From JBDSTZ01 sp039927975 (GTDB taxonomy: Bacteria; Pseudomonadota; Gammaproteobacteria; Burkholderiales; Burkholderiaceae_D): a stretch of 6,560 nucleotides of DNA. Below, piece after piece: positions 1 through 5,582 of the stretch. The first letter of the stretch is position 1. The number at the start of each line of letters is the position of its first letter. The stretch lies in NCBI GenBank assembly GCA_039927975.1, contig JBDSTZ010000041.1, forward strand, positions 1 through 6,560, written 5' to 3'. The translations under genes and the position numbers were made by a program. Under the pieces are notes generated by a model. The model ran no database searches. It was not told the origin of the DNA and saw nothing but the letters and a program-made list of their open reading frames with translations.

Positions 1-45
1 GGCCCCTTCGCAGTGCGTGCGCGGGGCCTTGGCGCGGCCCGCCAA
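1..45. other. Two consecutive hairpins upstream of the ppk1 promoter
   Basis: Positions 1-28 can fold as a stem: GGCCCC (1-6) pairs with GGGGCC (23-28), and CGCA (9-12) pairs with TGCG (18-21) around a 5-base loop. Directly after it, TTGGCG (29-34) pairs with CGCCAA (40-45). Both lie upstream of the Pho box, so they should not be in the ppk1 mRNA. They could be the terminator of a gene entering from the left, but there is no T-run and the window begins inside the structure, so the role is open. Confidence 0.3.
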
Positions 46-50
46 GCGCG

Positions 51-68
51 CTGTCATCGCCGTGTCAC
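51..68 (+). promoter_or_regulatory. Pho box (PhoB binding site) upstream of ppk1
   Basis: CTGTCAT (51-57), a 4-base spacer CGCC, and GTGTCAC (62-68) form two 7-base direct repeats with 11-bp periodicity. The PhoB consensus is CTGTCAT-N4-CTGTCAT; the first half matches 7/7 and the second 5/7. The site ends 10 bases before a candidate -10 element, the usual geometry where the Pho box replaces the -35. This implies ppk1, and probably sixA, are induced by phosphate starvation. Confidence 0.7.
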
Positions 69-84
69 ATTCGCGGTCTAGACT
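62..84 (+). promoter_or_regulatory. Candidate PhoB-dependent promoter of ppk1
   Basis: TAGACT (79-84) matches the -10 consensus TATAAT at 4 of 6 positions and begins 10 bases after the Pho box. The second Pho half-site takes the place of a -35. A more AT-rich alternative -10, TAATAAT, lies at 95-101 but is not spaced properly from the Pho box. The predicted leader would be about 35 bases. Confidence 0.45.
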
Positions 85-126
85 CCGGGCGAGGTAATAA
101 TTACTGTTGGAAATAACCAGAACCCC

Positions 127-2211
127 ATGAAAACAGCCCTGAGCGCGACCTCATCGAAAGCATCGATCTTTCTCGACCGCGAGCTGTCCCAGCTCACCTT
201 CAACCGGCGCGTCATGGCCCAGGCCGAGGACCCGCACATCCCCCTGCTCGAACGGCTGCGTTATTTATGCATCGTCAGTAACAACCTCGACGAATTCTTC
301 GAAGTGCGCGTCGCCAGCCTGCTGGCCCAGGACGCGCTCACGCCCCAGCCTGCGCTGGCGGCCACGCTGGAAAAGATTGGCCGCGAGTGCCACCGCCTGG
401 TGGCGCAGCAATACCACATCCTCAACAGCGAAGTGCTGCCGCAGCTGCAGGCGAAGGGCGTGCATCTGGTGCGCCACACCGACCGCAACGAAGCCCAGCG
501 CGCCTGGGTCAAGGATTATTTCGAGCGCGAGGTGCGTCCGCTCTTGACCCCGATCGGCCTCGACCCGGCCCACCCCTTCCCGCAAGTGGTCAACAAGAGC
601 CTCAACTTCATCGTCTCATTGAGCGGCAAGGACGCTTTCGGGCGCGGCACCGGCATCGCCATCGTCAAGGCGCCGCGCGTGCTGCCGCGCGTGATCAAGC
701 TGCCCGGCCACCTGTCGAAACACCACGGCGACTCGTTCTGCCTGCTCTCCTCGGTGATCCACTCGCACATCGAAGACCTGTTCACCGGCCGCGACGTGAT
801 CGCCTATTCGCAGTTCCGGGTCACCCGCGACAGCGACCTGTGGGTCGACGAGGACGAGGTCAAGAACCTGCGCCAAGCCCTCAAGGGCGAATTGCAGGGG
901 CGCCAGTTCGGCACCTCGGTGCGGCTCGAAGTGGCCAAGAACTGCCCGCCCGAACTGTCGCAATTCCTGCTCGACCAGTTCAGCCTCGACCCGAGCCGCC
1001 TGTACGCCGTCGACGGCCCGGTCAACCTGGTGCGCCTGTCCGAAATGATCGAGCAGGTCCAGCAGCCGGCGCTGCGCTTTCCCGCCTTCCTGCCGGGCAT
1101 GCCGCCCAAGACCAACAACCACAACATCTTCGAGCAGCTGCAGCGCCAGGACATCCTGCTGCACCACCCCTTCCAGTCGTTCCAGACCGTGATCGACTTC
1201 ATCTGCGTGGCCGCCAGCGACCCGCAGGTGGTCGCCATCAAGCAGACCATCTACCGCACCGGCATGAATTCGGCGCTGATGGAGGCGCTCATGACGGCGG
1301 CCCGATCGGGCAAGGAAGTGACCGTGATCCTGGAATTGATGGCGCGCTTCGACGAGGAAGCCAACATCAACTGGGCCGACAAGCTCGAACAGGCCGGCGC
1401 CCAGGTGGTGTACGGCGTGGTCGGCCTCAAGACCCACGCCAAGGTGGCACTGGTGCTGCGGCGCGAGGAAGCCGGCCTGCAATACTATGCCCACCTCGGC
1501 ACCGGCAACTACCACCTGACCACCACCCGCCTGTACACCGACTTCGGCCTGTTGACGGCCAGGCAGCCAATGGCCCAGGAAGTCAACGAGGTGTTCATCC
1601 ACCTGACCAGCCTGACCAAGCCGCACGCCCTGCACCACCTGTGGCTGGCGCCCTTCGCCCTGCAGAACGAAATCATCAAGGCGATCCGCAACGAGGCCAA
1701 GATCGCCCGCGCCGGGCGGGCCGGCCGCATCATCGTCAAGATCAACGCGCTGGTCGACGAATCGGTGATCCGCGCGCTGTACGCGGCCTCGCACGACGGC
1801 GTCAAGATCGACCTGATCGTGCGCGGCGCCTGCACCCTGAAACCTGGCGTGCCCGGCCTGTCGGAAAACATCAAGGTGCGCTCGGTGATCGGCCGCTTCC
1901 TCGAACACAGCCGCATCTATTACTTCCGCAACGACCTGGCGCACGACGTCTACCTGGCCAGCGCCGACTGGATGAGCCGCAACCTGTTCCGCCGCATCGA
2001 AGTGGCCTTCCCGGTGCTCGACAAGGTGTTGAAGCGGCGCGTCATCAACGAAGGATTGAACCCCTACCTGAAGGACAACTCGAACGCCTGGGAGCTCGAC
2101 GCCGACGGCCACTACACGCGGCGCAAGGCGCGCGGCAAGCAGACCACCTTCTCGGCCCAGCACTACCTGATGGCCCTGCTGGGCTCGGACGGTGGCGCGG
2201 CGCGCGAGTAG
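127..2211 (+). CDS. ppk1: Polyphosphate kinase 1
   Basis: Reversibly transfers the terminal phosphate of ATP to a growing inorganic polyphosphate chain through a phosphohistidine intermediate; PPK1 enzymes are usually membrane-associated. The protein has 694 residues, against 688 in E. coli PPK, so it is complete. The order is an N-terminal helical domain (about 1-115, with the motif FLDRELSQLTFNRRV and SNNLDEFFEVR near 51-61), a head domain (about 116-325), and two phospholipase-D-like C domains. The autophosphorylated His is H437 in KTHAK. The second catalytic His is H594 in FLEHSRIYYF. HLGTGNYH (456-463) and the phosphate/Mg-binding arginines R377 and R407 are present. The ATG at 127 has only a weak Shine-Dalgarno, but the conserved N-terminus begins just after it. 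sixA follows after 36 bp. A Pho box lies upstream, suggesting phosphate control. Identification is very secure; the exact start is less so. Confidence 0.97.
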   Translation: MKTALSATSSKASIFLDRELSQLTFNRRVMAQAEDPHIPLLERLRYLCIVSNNLDEFFEVRVASLLAQDALTPQPALAATLEKIGRECHRLVAQQYHILNSEVLPQLQAKGVHLVRHTDRNEAQRAWVKDYFEREVRPLLTPIGLDPAHPFPQVVNKSLNFIVSLSGKDAFGRGTGIAIVKAPRVLPRVIKLPGHLSKHHGDSFCLLSSVIHSHIEDLFTGRDVIAYSQFRVTRDSDLWVDEDEVKNLRQALKGELQGRQFGTSVRLEVAKNCPPELSQFLLDQFSLDPSRLYAVDGPVNLVRLSEMIEQVQQPALRFPAFLPGMPPKTNNHNIFEQLQRQDILLHHPFQSFQTVIDFICVAASDPQVVAIKQTIYRTGMNSALMEALMTAARSGKEVTVILELMARFDEEANINWADKLEQAGAQVVYGVVGLKTHAKVALVLRREEAGLQYYAHLGTGNYHLTTTRLYTDFGLLTARQPMAQEVNEVFIHLTSLTKPHALHHLWLAPFALQNEIIKAIRNEAKIARAGRAGRIIVKINALVDESVIRALYAASHDGVKIDLIVRGACTLKPGVPGLSENIKVRSVIGRFLEHSRIYYFRNDLAHDVYLASADWMSRNLFRRIEVAFPVLDKVLKRRVINEGLNPYLKDNSNAWELDADGHYTRRKARGKQTTFSAQHYLMALLGSDGGAARE

Positions 2212-2247
2212 CCCACGGCGGCGCCCCGGCACTCAAAGGAGAATGCG

Positions 2248-2706
2248 ATGGAATTGATCTTGTGGCGCCACGCCGAAGCCGAAGACGGCAGCCCCGACCT
2301 GCAGCGCGCGCTCACCCCCAAGGGCCAGAAGCAGGCCAGGCGCATGGCCGACTGGCTCACCTCGCAGCTGCCCGAAGGCTGCAAGATCCTGGTCAGCCAG
2401 GCCAGGCGCACCTTGCAAACGGTCGAACCGCTCGGCCGCAAATACAAGGTGAGCGCGGCGCTGGCGCCCAACGCCAGCGCGCAGGACGTGCTGGCGGCGG
2501 CCAACTGGCCCAACGGCCGCGAGCCGGTGCTGGTGGTCGGCCACCAGCCGACCCTCGGCGAAGTGGCCGCGCTGCTGTTGTCGGGCCAGCCGCAGGAATG
2601 GGAATTCAAGAAAGGCAGCGTGTGGTGGTTCGTCCAGCGCGAACCCGACGACCCGGGCGGCCTGGTGCTGCGCGCCGTGATGTCGCCCGACATGATTGTA
2701 AAATAA
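2248..2706 (+). CDS. sixA: Phosphohistidine phosphatase SixA (histidine phosphatase family)
   Basis: Small cytoplasmic phosphatase of the phosphoglycerate-mutase-like superfamily that removes phosphate from phosphohistidine. E. coli SixA acts on ArcB and on the nitrogen PTS protein NPr. The protein has 152 residues (E. coli 161), so it is the single-domain short form. Visible active-site parts are R7-H8 in LWRHAEAE (nucleophile His8), the arginine in SQARRTLQT (R53/R54), and the second His in GHQPTLGE (H99). The LTPKGQKQA segment and the C-terminal MSPDMIVK also resemble SixA (MSPCNLK in E. coli). The ATG is preceded by AAAGGAG (2235-2241) at good spacing. It lies 36 bp after ppk1 on the same strand and is probably cotranscribed. 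Its partner here is unknown; since PPK1 itself works through phosphohistidine, the pairing is suggestive only. Confidence 0.93.
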   Translation: MELILWRHAEAEDGSPDLQRALTPKGQKQARRMADWLTSQLPEGCKILVSQARRTLQTVEPLGRKYKVSAALAPNASAQDVLAAANWPNGREPVLVVGHQPTLGEVAALLLSGQPQEWEFKKGSVWWFVQREPDDPGGLVLRAVMSPDMIVK

Positions 2707-2716
2707 ACCAGGCCGA

Positions 2717-2733
2717 AGCCTTGAATTAAGGCT
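2717..2733. other. Short palindrome after sixA
   Basis: AGCCTT (2717-2722) and AAGGCT (2728-2733) pair perfectly around a 5-base loop. No T-run follows, so it is a weak terminator candidate. It overlaps the candidate -35 (2721-2726) of the downstream small ORFs, so it could instead be an operator-like dyad. Confidence 0.25.
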
Positions 2734-2748
2734 ACAAAGTGCTAGATT
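2721..2748 (+). promoter_or_regulatory. Candidate sigma70 promoter for the small-ORF region
   Basis: TTGAAT (2721-2726), a 16-base spacer and TAGATT (2743-2748); each hexamer matches consensus at 4 of 6 positions. The region is locally AT-rich compared with the surrounding coding DNA. It would start transcription near 2755, close to the AGGA at 2755-2758, which leaves little leader and lowers confidence. Confidence 0.3.
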
Positions 2749-2765
2749 TCAATCAGGACCACTGA

Positions 2766-2792
2766 ATGAGGCATCGCCGTCGGGCGACGTGA
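2766..2792 (+). CDS. Possible 8-residue Arg-rich leader mini-ORF
   Basis: ATG at 2766 to TGA at 2790-2792 encodes MRHRRRAT. AGGA (2755-2758) lies 7 bases upstream, a better ribosome-binding site than that of the next ORF. Four of eight codons are Arg, and the frame overlaps the palindrome CGTCG-GG-CGACG (2778-2789). Its stop is 4 bases before the ATG at 2797, so translation of the two could be coupled. The ORF is so short that chance is a real alternative. Confidence 0.2.
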   Translation: MRHRRRAT

Positions 2793-2796
2793 CATC

Positions 2797-2922
2797 ATGT
2801 TTGATCTCTTGGTAATCGCCTTCATCGTCGCCATGGGCGGGATGGCCGGCCTGACGCTCTACGAACTGATCGACGAGGTGCGCGGCGGCAGCCACGCGCT
2901 GCGCGACCGCTTCCACGATTAG
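2797..2922 (+). CDS. Possible 41-residue single-pass membrane microprotein
   Basis: The reading frame gives MFDLLVIAFIVAMGGMAGL followed by a charged tail ending RDRFHD and a TAG stop. Residues about 3-22 are uniformly hydrophobic with small residues (GGMAG), as in a membrane helix. The tail (YELIDEVRGGSHALRDRFHD) is polar and would sit in the cytoplasm if the N-terminus is outside. An in-frame TGA at 2767-2769 rules out a longer form, and 2797 is the first ATG. It has no clear Shine-Dalgarno of its own but sits 4 bases after the mini-ORF stop. I do not recognise the family. It ends 57 bp before the convergent polyamine-binding gene. The hydrophobic profile and GC-rich third positions argue for a real gene; the short length keeps confidence moderate. 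Confidence 0.45.
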   Translation: MFDLLVIAFIVAMGGMAGLTLYELIDEVRGGSHALRDRFHD

Positions 2923-2979
2923 CGCCGCCGCGCCACCCTCGCGATCGGCGCCGCCGCCAAGGCTGCGCCGTGGACCGGC

Positions 2980-4113
2980 TTACATCCCCGTCTTGAAACG
3001 CGTGAAGGTGCGCGTGATGACGCGGCGTATGTCGGCCGGCACGGTTTCCGGCGCGATCATGCGGTTCAAGTCCTCGGCCGGCAGGAACACCGTCTTGTTC
3101 TCGGCGATATCCTTGCGCACGGTCTTGATGCTGGCCGTGTTCGGATTGGCGTAGAACACCTTGTTGGTCAGTCCCGCGTGGACCGGTCCGCGCAGGATGT
3201 AGTTGATGAACAGGTGCGCGTTGTTCGGGTGCGGCGCGTCGGCCGGAATCGCCATCGTGTCGAACACCAGCGGCGCCCCGCCCTTCGGCACCAGCGCCAC
3301 GATCTTGTTGCCGTTCTTGGCGTCGAGGGCGCGCTGGCGCGCGATGTTGATGTCGCCCGACCAGCCGAACACCGCGCACACGGCGCCGTTGGCCAGATCA
3401 TTGATGTAGCCCGAAGAACTGAACAGCGTCACGTTCGGACGGGTCGCCGCCAGCACTTTGGCCGCCTCGGTGTAATCGGCGGCGTTTTTCGAATACGCCG
3501 GCTTGCCCAGATACAGCAAGGCGGCTGGCAGCACTTCGGACGGCGAATCGAGGAAGGACAGCCCGCAGGACTTGAGCTTGCTGCTGTACTTCGGATTGAA
3601 GATCAGCTCCCAGGCATTGTCCGGCATCGGCAAGGGACCCAGCGCCGCCTTCACCTTGTCGACGTTGATGCCCACCGTGGTGTAACCCCACAGCCAGTCG
3701 ACCAGGTACTCGTTGCCCGGATCGAGCTTGGCCAGCTTGGCCTGGATGGCCGGATCGATGTTGGCCAGGTTCGACAGCTTCGATTTATCGAGCTTGCGCA
3801 GCAGGTGGGCGTCGATCTGCAGGCGCGCCCACTGGGCCGTCGGCACCACGATATCGTAGCCCGACTTGCCGGCGACCAGCTTGGTGTTGAGGATCTCGTT
3901 GTTGTCGAAATTGTCGTAGCGGACCTTGATGCCGGTTTCTTTTTCGAAGTTCTTGATGGTGTCGTCGCCGATGTAATCGGACCAGTTGTACACGTTCAGG
4001 ACTTTTTCTTCCTGCTGCGCGCTGGCCGGCGCGGCGAACGCCATCGCCATCGCCATGCCCAGGGCAAGGCAAAGACCCCGTTTCACGCCAAGCTGTCCTG
4101 TTACTGCCACCAT
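2980..4113 (-). CDS. potF: Periplasmic polyamine (putrescine/spermidine) ABC transporter substrate-binding protein
   Basis: Soluble periplasmic receptor that delivers putrescine or spermidine to a PotGHI/PotABC-type ABC importer. From the chosen ATG it has 377 residues (E. coli PotF 370). Residues 1-32 form a Sec signal peptide: K11/R12, a hydrophobic core LCLALGMAMAMAFA, and cleavage after APASA. The mature start VLNVYNWSDYI matches PotF. Ligand-pocket positions seen are W44-S45-D46-Y47, E193 in SPSEV, W251 and D254 in FGWSGD, F284/D285 in LVFDTMAIPAD, and Y321 in VFYANPN. The PotF pocket serine in VVPS is a threonine here (T92). The start at 4113 is chosen because GGAGG lies 6 bases upstream and the signal peptide begins there; the in-frame ATG at 4125 and the long upstream extension lack such support. 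No transporter permease or ATPase genes are beside it, so it may serve a system encoded elsewhere. PotF versus PotD specificity cannot be settled by eye. Confidence 0.92.
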   Translation of the reverse strand: MVAVTGQLGVKRGLCLALGMAMAMAFAAPASAQQEEKVLNVYNWSDYIGDDTIKNFEKETGIKVRYDNFDNNEILNTKLVAGKSGYDIVVPTAQWARLQIDAHLLRKLDKSKLSNLANIDPAIQAKLAKLDPGNEYLVDWLWGYTTVGINVDKVKAALGPLPMPDNAWELIFNPKYSSKLKSCGLSFLDSPSEVLPAALLYLGKPAYSKNAADYTEAAKVLAATRPNVTLFSSSGYINDLANGAVCAVFGWSGDINIARQRALDAKNGNKIVALVPKGGAPLVFDTMAIPADAPHPNNAHLFINYILRGPVHAGLTNKVFYANPNTASIKTVRKDIAENKTVFLPAEDLNRMIAPETVPADIRRVITRTFTRFKTGM

Positions 4114-4131
4114 TGAAGCCTCCATAGTTAA

Positions 4132-4175
4132 ACAATGCCCCCAGAGGGCGTACCGGCAGAATGATCGGGCATTGT
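4132..4175. promoter_or_regulatory. Inverted repeat centred on the potF transcription start
   Basis: ACAATGCCC (4132-4140) and GGGCATTGT (4167-4175) are perfect 9-bp inverted arms 26 bases apart. The centre (4153/4154) falls on the start point predicted from the -10 at 4161-4166. One arm lies in the -10/-35 spacer and the other in the 5' leader. This fits a dimeric repressor site, but no regulator is visible and chance is possible. Confidence 0.35.
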
Positions 4176-4189
4176 GGCGAGCTTGGCAA
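4161..4189 (-). promoter_or_regulatory. Sigma70-like promoter of potF
   Basis: Read on the minus strand: TTGCCA (4189-4184; 5 of 6 to TTGACA), a 17-base spacer, and GATCAT (4166-4161; 4 of 6 to TATAAT). Transcription would start near 4154, giving a leader of about 40 bases that ends in the GGAGG ribosome-binding site before the ATG at 4113. Confidence 0.5.
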
Positions 4190-4209
4190 GGGCCACAAGC
4201 ACTCACGGA

Positions 4210-4330
4210 CACAAGCGCGCGGGCCAACGGGGGGCTGTCAGCGACAACCGGGGTCAGGCGACCGTCCGCGCCACGGGCCAATGCCACAGGCGGGGCCAGG
4301 CCGTCCTGCAAGACAGGCCCGCAGTCAACG
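4210..4330. repeat. Left cluster of a degenerate ~54-bp tandem repeat
   Basis: The motif GGGCCAA recurs at 4221 and 4275 (54 bp apart). GTCCGC at 4264 and GCCCGC at 4317 are 53 bp apart. The best copy runs about 4264-4316, from CCGCGCCACGGGCCAATG to CTGCAAGACAG; its flanking copies are more decayed. The same unit occurs at 5583-5792 in the same orientation. The cluster sits in the non-coding stretch upstream of potF. Stop codons and the period argue against a coding function. Confidence 0.6.
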
Positions 4331-4548
4331 CCGCACGATCAGCGATACGTGGACGCCCGCCTTTCGGCGATCGGCGACGGGCCGGAAGGTGAGCTGCTAT
4401 AAGCGGTCACAGGTCTTCGGGAAGAAGTGCTCGGGCCATGGCATCAGTCCGTCGACGAACACGGACGCTATGTTAGTGCCTGGCCGGAGCCTGCATACGT
4501 CCGCTATCGACCCAATCGGACACCGACGCAAATGTCATATCCCGGTTG
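4331..4548. other. Intergenic stretch between left repeat cluster and the two-gene block
   Basis: I see no supported gene here. It contains the 13-mer GCCTTTCGGCGAT (4359-4371), repeated exactly at 5043-5055, and a copy of an interspersed repeat at 4478-4524. GCTATAAGCGGT (4396-4407) resembles GCAATAAGCGGT (5561-5572), near the other edge of the block. GC content begins to fall towards the right of this stretch. Confidence 0.4.
4478..4524 (-). repeat. Interspersed repeat copy downstream of the 143-residue gene
   Basis: Read on the minus strand: TGTCCG, ATTGGGTCGATAG, CGGACG, then GCAG and CCGGCCA. The first part is an imperfect inverted repeat (TGTCCG with CGGACG). The same order of blocks is found at 5020-5084, between the two minus-strand genes. 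It starts about 25 bases after the stop at 4549 and may also act as an RNA hairpin at the transcript's 3' end. Confidence 0.45.
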
Positions 4549-4980
4549 CTAGTCGAAGTACCTTTTGGTGACCTCGTACGCAGCGTTGTTTGGCGTAATT
4601 AGCGATTCTTCGAACGACTCTGCGAGTATCTCGTGGAAAACGTCGTGGTTCGAAATGACAAAATGCCTACCTCGGGGTTGAAGTGATGAGCCAGCGTATG
4701 TGAACGTACTGTGAGCCTCAATGGCCCATTGCGAGGGGGTGAGTTCGACAAGGAAGCTGTCCGATGGTTGACTCGGATAAATCCCTATCGCTGGGCTGAG
4801 ATCCGTTCTCGCACTGCGCACACACCGTGCGTCTTTGAACGTTAGCTTGATGAATGAAGGCACTTCCTGATCACCCTCACCTATTAGGAAGACGGTGCAT
4901 TCACGGCCTGAGTAAACTAGGACAGCATCTTCGATATGATCGTATTGATACTTCAGCGTGATTGCAACTCCTGATCTCAT
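4549..4980 (-). CDS. Hypothetical protein, second gene of the low-GC block
   Basis: The frame encodes 143 residues from the ATG at 4980. That start has GGAG 9 bases upstream, and the protein there begins with a beta-rich stretch (VAITLKYQYDH). A longer form from the ATG at 5073 would add 31 residues, but it lacks a ribosome-binding site and those codons lie in an interspersed repeat, so I reject it. No signal peptide or membrane segment is visible. Several beta-like strands (DAVLVYSG, CTVFLIG, SFIKLTF, SFLVELT) lead to an acidic helix-like region (HDVFHEILAESFEES). I do not recognise the family. Small size, acidic character and position after an Imm1-like gene would fit an immunity protein, but that is inference. 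Hand-counted samples are 50% GC (4561-4620) and 42% GC (4921-4980), far below the flanking genes, suggesting acquisition. It is probably cotranscribed with the gene at 5083-5466. Confidence 0.6.
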   Translation of the reverse strand: MRSGVAITLKYQYDHIEDAVLVYSGRECTVFLIGEGDQEVPSFIKLTFKDARCVRSARTDLSPAIGIYPSQPSDSFLVELTPSQWAIEAHSTFTYAGSSLQPRGRHFVISNHDVFHEILAESFEESLITPNNAAYEVTKRYFD

Positions 4981-5019
4981 GTTTAGTAACTCCGTTTTTT
5001 GCAATGAGTTTGCGTTCCA

Positions 5020-5084
5020 CTGTACGCTCTTGGCCGGCTGCTGCCTTTCGGCGATAGACCGCAGTCGCCCCATTGCGGACGTTC
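5020..5084 (-). repeat. Interspersed repeat copy between the two low-GC genes
   Basis: On the minus strand it reads ACGTCCG, CAATGGGGCGAC, TGCGG, then ATCGCCGAAAGGC, GCAGC and CCGGCCAAGAGCG. The order of blocks matches the copy at 4478-4524, and the 13-mer ATCGCCGAAAGGC recurs at 4359-4371. It supplies the spurious ATG at 5073. It overlaps the stop codon of the upstream gene by 2 bases. Confidence 0.5.
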
Positions 5085-5466
5085 AGGTGATGTCTCGCCA
5101 CCGGATAGTCTGAGGAAGCTCGTGACCTTGTAAGAATGCGGTAAAAGCTTCAATCACAAGCGCAGCAGATATCCACTCGTCAGCTTCGAGCCTTATCTGG
5201 CCACCACTGAAGGCGAGGATGGTATCGTCCGGATGTATGCCGCTTGGCGTTTCCAGATAGGCCCGGAAGTGCTGCGCACCTGCCGTAGCTCGCCTTTCAA
5301 GCAGACAGGTTAGCCCTCCACCGGCCACCTGGAGGTAATTCCCGTGCTCATCGGTAAGTGACGCAAAAGGTGACGGGCCATAAGAGCGCAACTTCATGAT
5401 CGCAGCGCTTATCTGAGCCGTAGTCGGATCTTGCTTGGGAGCCTTTTTCTCCACTTCAAATAACAC
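5083..5466 (-). CDS. Possible Imm1-like immunity protein, first gene of the low-GC block
   Basis: The frame encodes 127 residues from a GTG at 5466, with GGGAGG (5476-5471) 4 bases upstream. A longer reading from the TTG at 5496 would run back into a palindromic element and is unlikely. The protein is soluble, without signal peptide or membrane helix. Features recalling Imm1-type immunity proteins are DEHGNYLQVAGGG (39-51), a strand-plus-turn ILAFSGGQIRLEADEWIS (83-100), and a C-terminal helix ending FLQGHELPQTIRW (111-123), comparable to the family's tG..P..v.W ending. Imm1 proteins neutralise polymorphic toxins in the producing cell. No toxin gene is present here, so this would be an orphan. 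The match is from memory of the family pattern and is tentative. It precedes the 143-residue gene by 102 bp on the same strand. Confidence 0.6.
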   Translation of the reverse strand: MLFEVEKKAPKQDPTTAQISAAIMKLRSYGPSPFASLTDEHGNYLQVAGGGLTCLLERRATAGAQHFRAYLETPSGIHPDDTILAFSGGQIRLEADEWISAALVIEAFTAFLQGHELPQTIRWRDIT

Positions 5467-5491
5467 GAAACCTCCCTGCAAACTGTTCGAC

Positions 5492-5582
5492 GCCAACGGC
5501 CGCTTCTGGCCAATTGCAGAGGGTCGGTACGGCTCAGTGTACCCCGCTGTTGGCTTAGAAGCAATAAGCGGTGTTGTTAGGC
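5492..5582. other. Integron attC-like imperfect palindrome
   Basis: The element ends in GCCAAC (5492-5497) and GTTAGGC (5576-5582); the latter fits the attC core GTTRRRY exactly. The arms pair except for one missing base. Further inside, CCG/CGG, CTTCT/AGAAG and CCAA/TTGG pair with unpaired bases between them. A terminal GGTAC/GTACC stem lies near 5526-5543. Unpaired bases along an imperfect stem are typical of attC. On the minus strand the element would directly precede the gene at 5466. The other core is imperfect and no integrase is visible, so it may be a decayed site or unrelated. Its left part also resembles the interspersed repeat (CGCTTCTGGCC, 5501-5511). Confidence 0.35.
5536..5564 (-). 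promoter_or_regulatory. Candidate promoter of the two-gene low-GC block
   Basis: Minus strand: TTGCTT (5564-5559; 3 of 6), 17-base spacer, TACACT (5541-5536; 4 of 6). Transcription would begin near 5529, about 60 bases before the GTG at 5466. It lies inside the attC-like palindrome. The weak -35 limits confidence. Confidence 0.3.

Noticed and set aside
616..2232. Long minus-strand open frame opposite ppk1 (538 codons)
   Set aside because: Antisense shadow of a GC-rich gene; composition biased to V/Q/H/G/D and no recognisable domain.
387..2729. Long open frame overlapping ppk1 in another + frame (780 codons)
   Set aside because: Low-complexity Arg/Ala/Pro/Gly-rich translation without motifs, typical of an off-frame shadow in GC-rich DNA; the ppk1 frame has all catalytic motifs.
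2923..2979. Possible shared terminator between the convergent microprotein and potF
   Set aside because: GC-rich with minor self-complementarity, but no stable stem followed by a T-run on either strand.
3178..4116. Plus-strand open frame opposite potF (312 codons)
   Set aside because: Antisense shadow; potF on the minus strand has a signal peptide, ribosome-binding site and conserved ligand residues.
4114..4311. 66-residue N-terminal extension of the polyamine-binding protein
   Set aside because: It would bury the signal peptide, contains the promoter and dyad, and lacks a ribosome-binding site; the ATG at 4113 has GGAGG.
4161..4571. Plus-strand open frames in the left repeat region
   Set aside because: Cover the degenerate repeat and potF promoter; Arg/Gly-rich translation, no ribosome-binding site, no conserved pattern.
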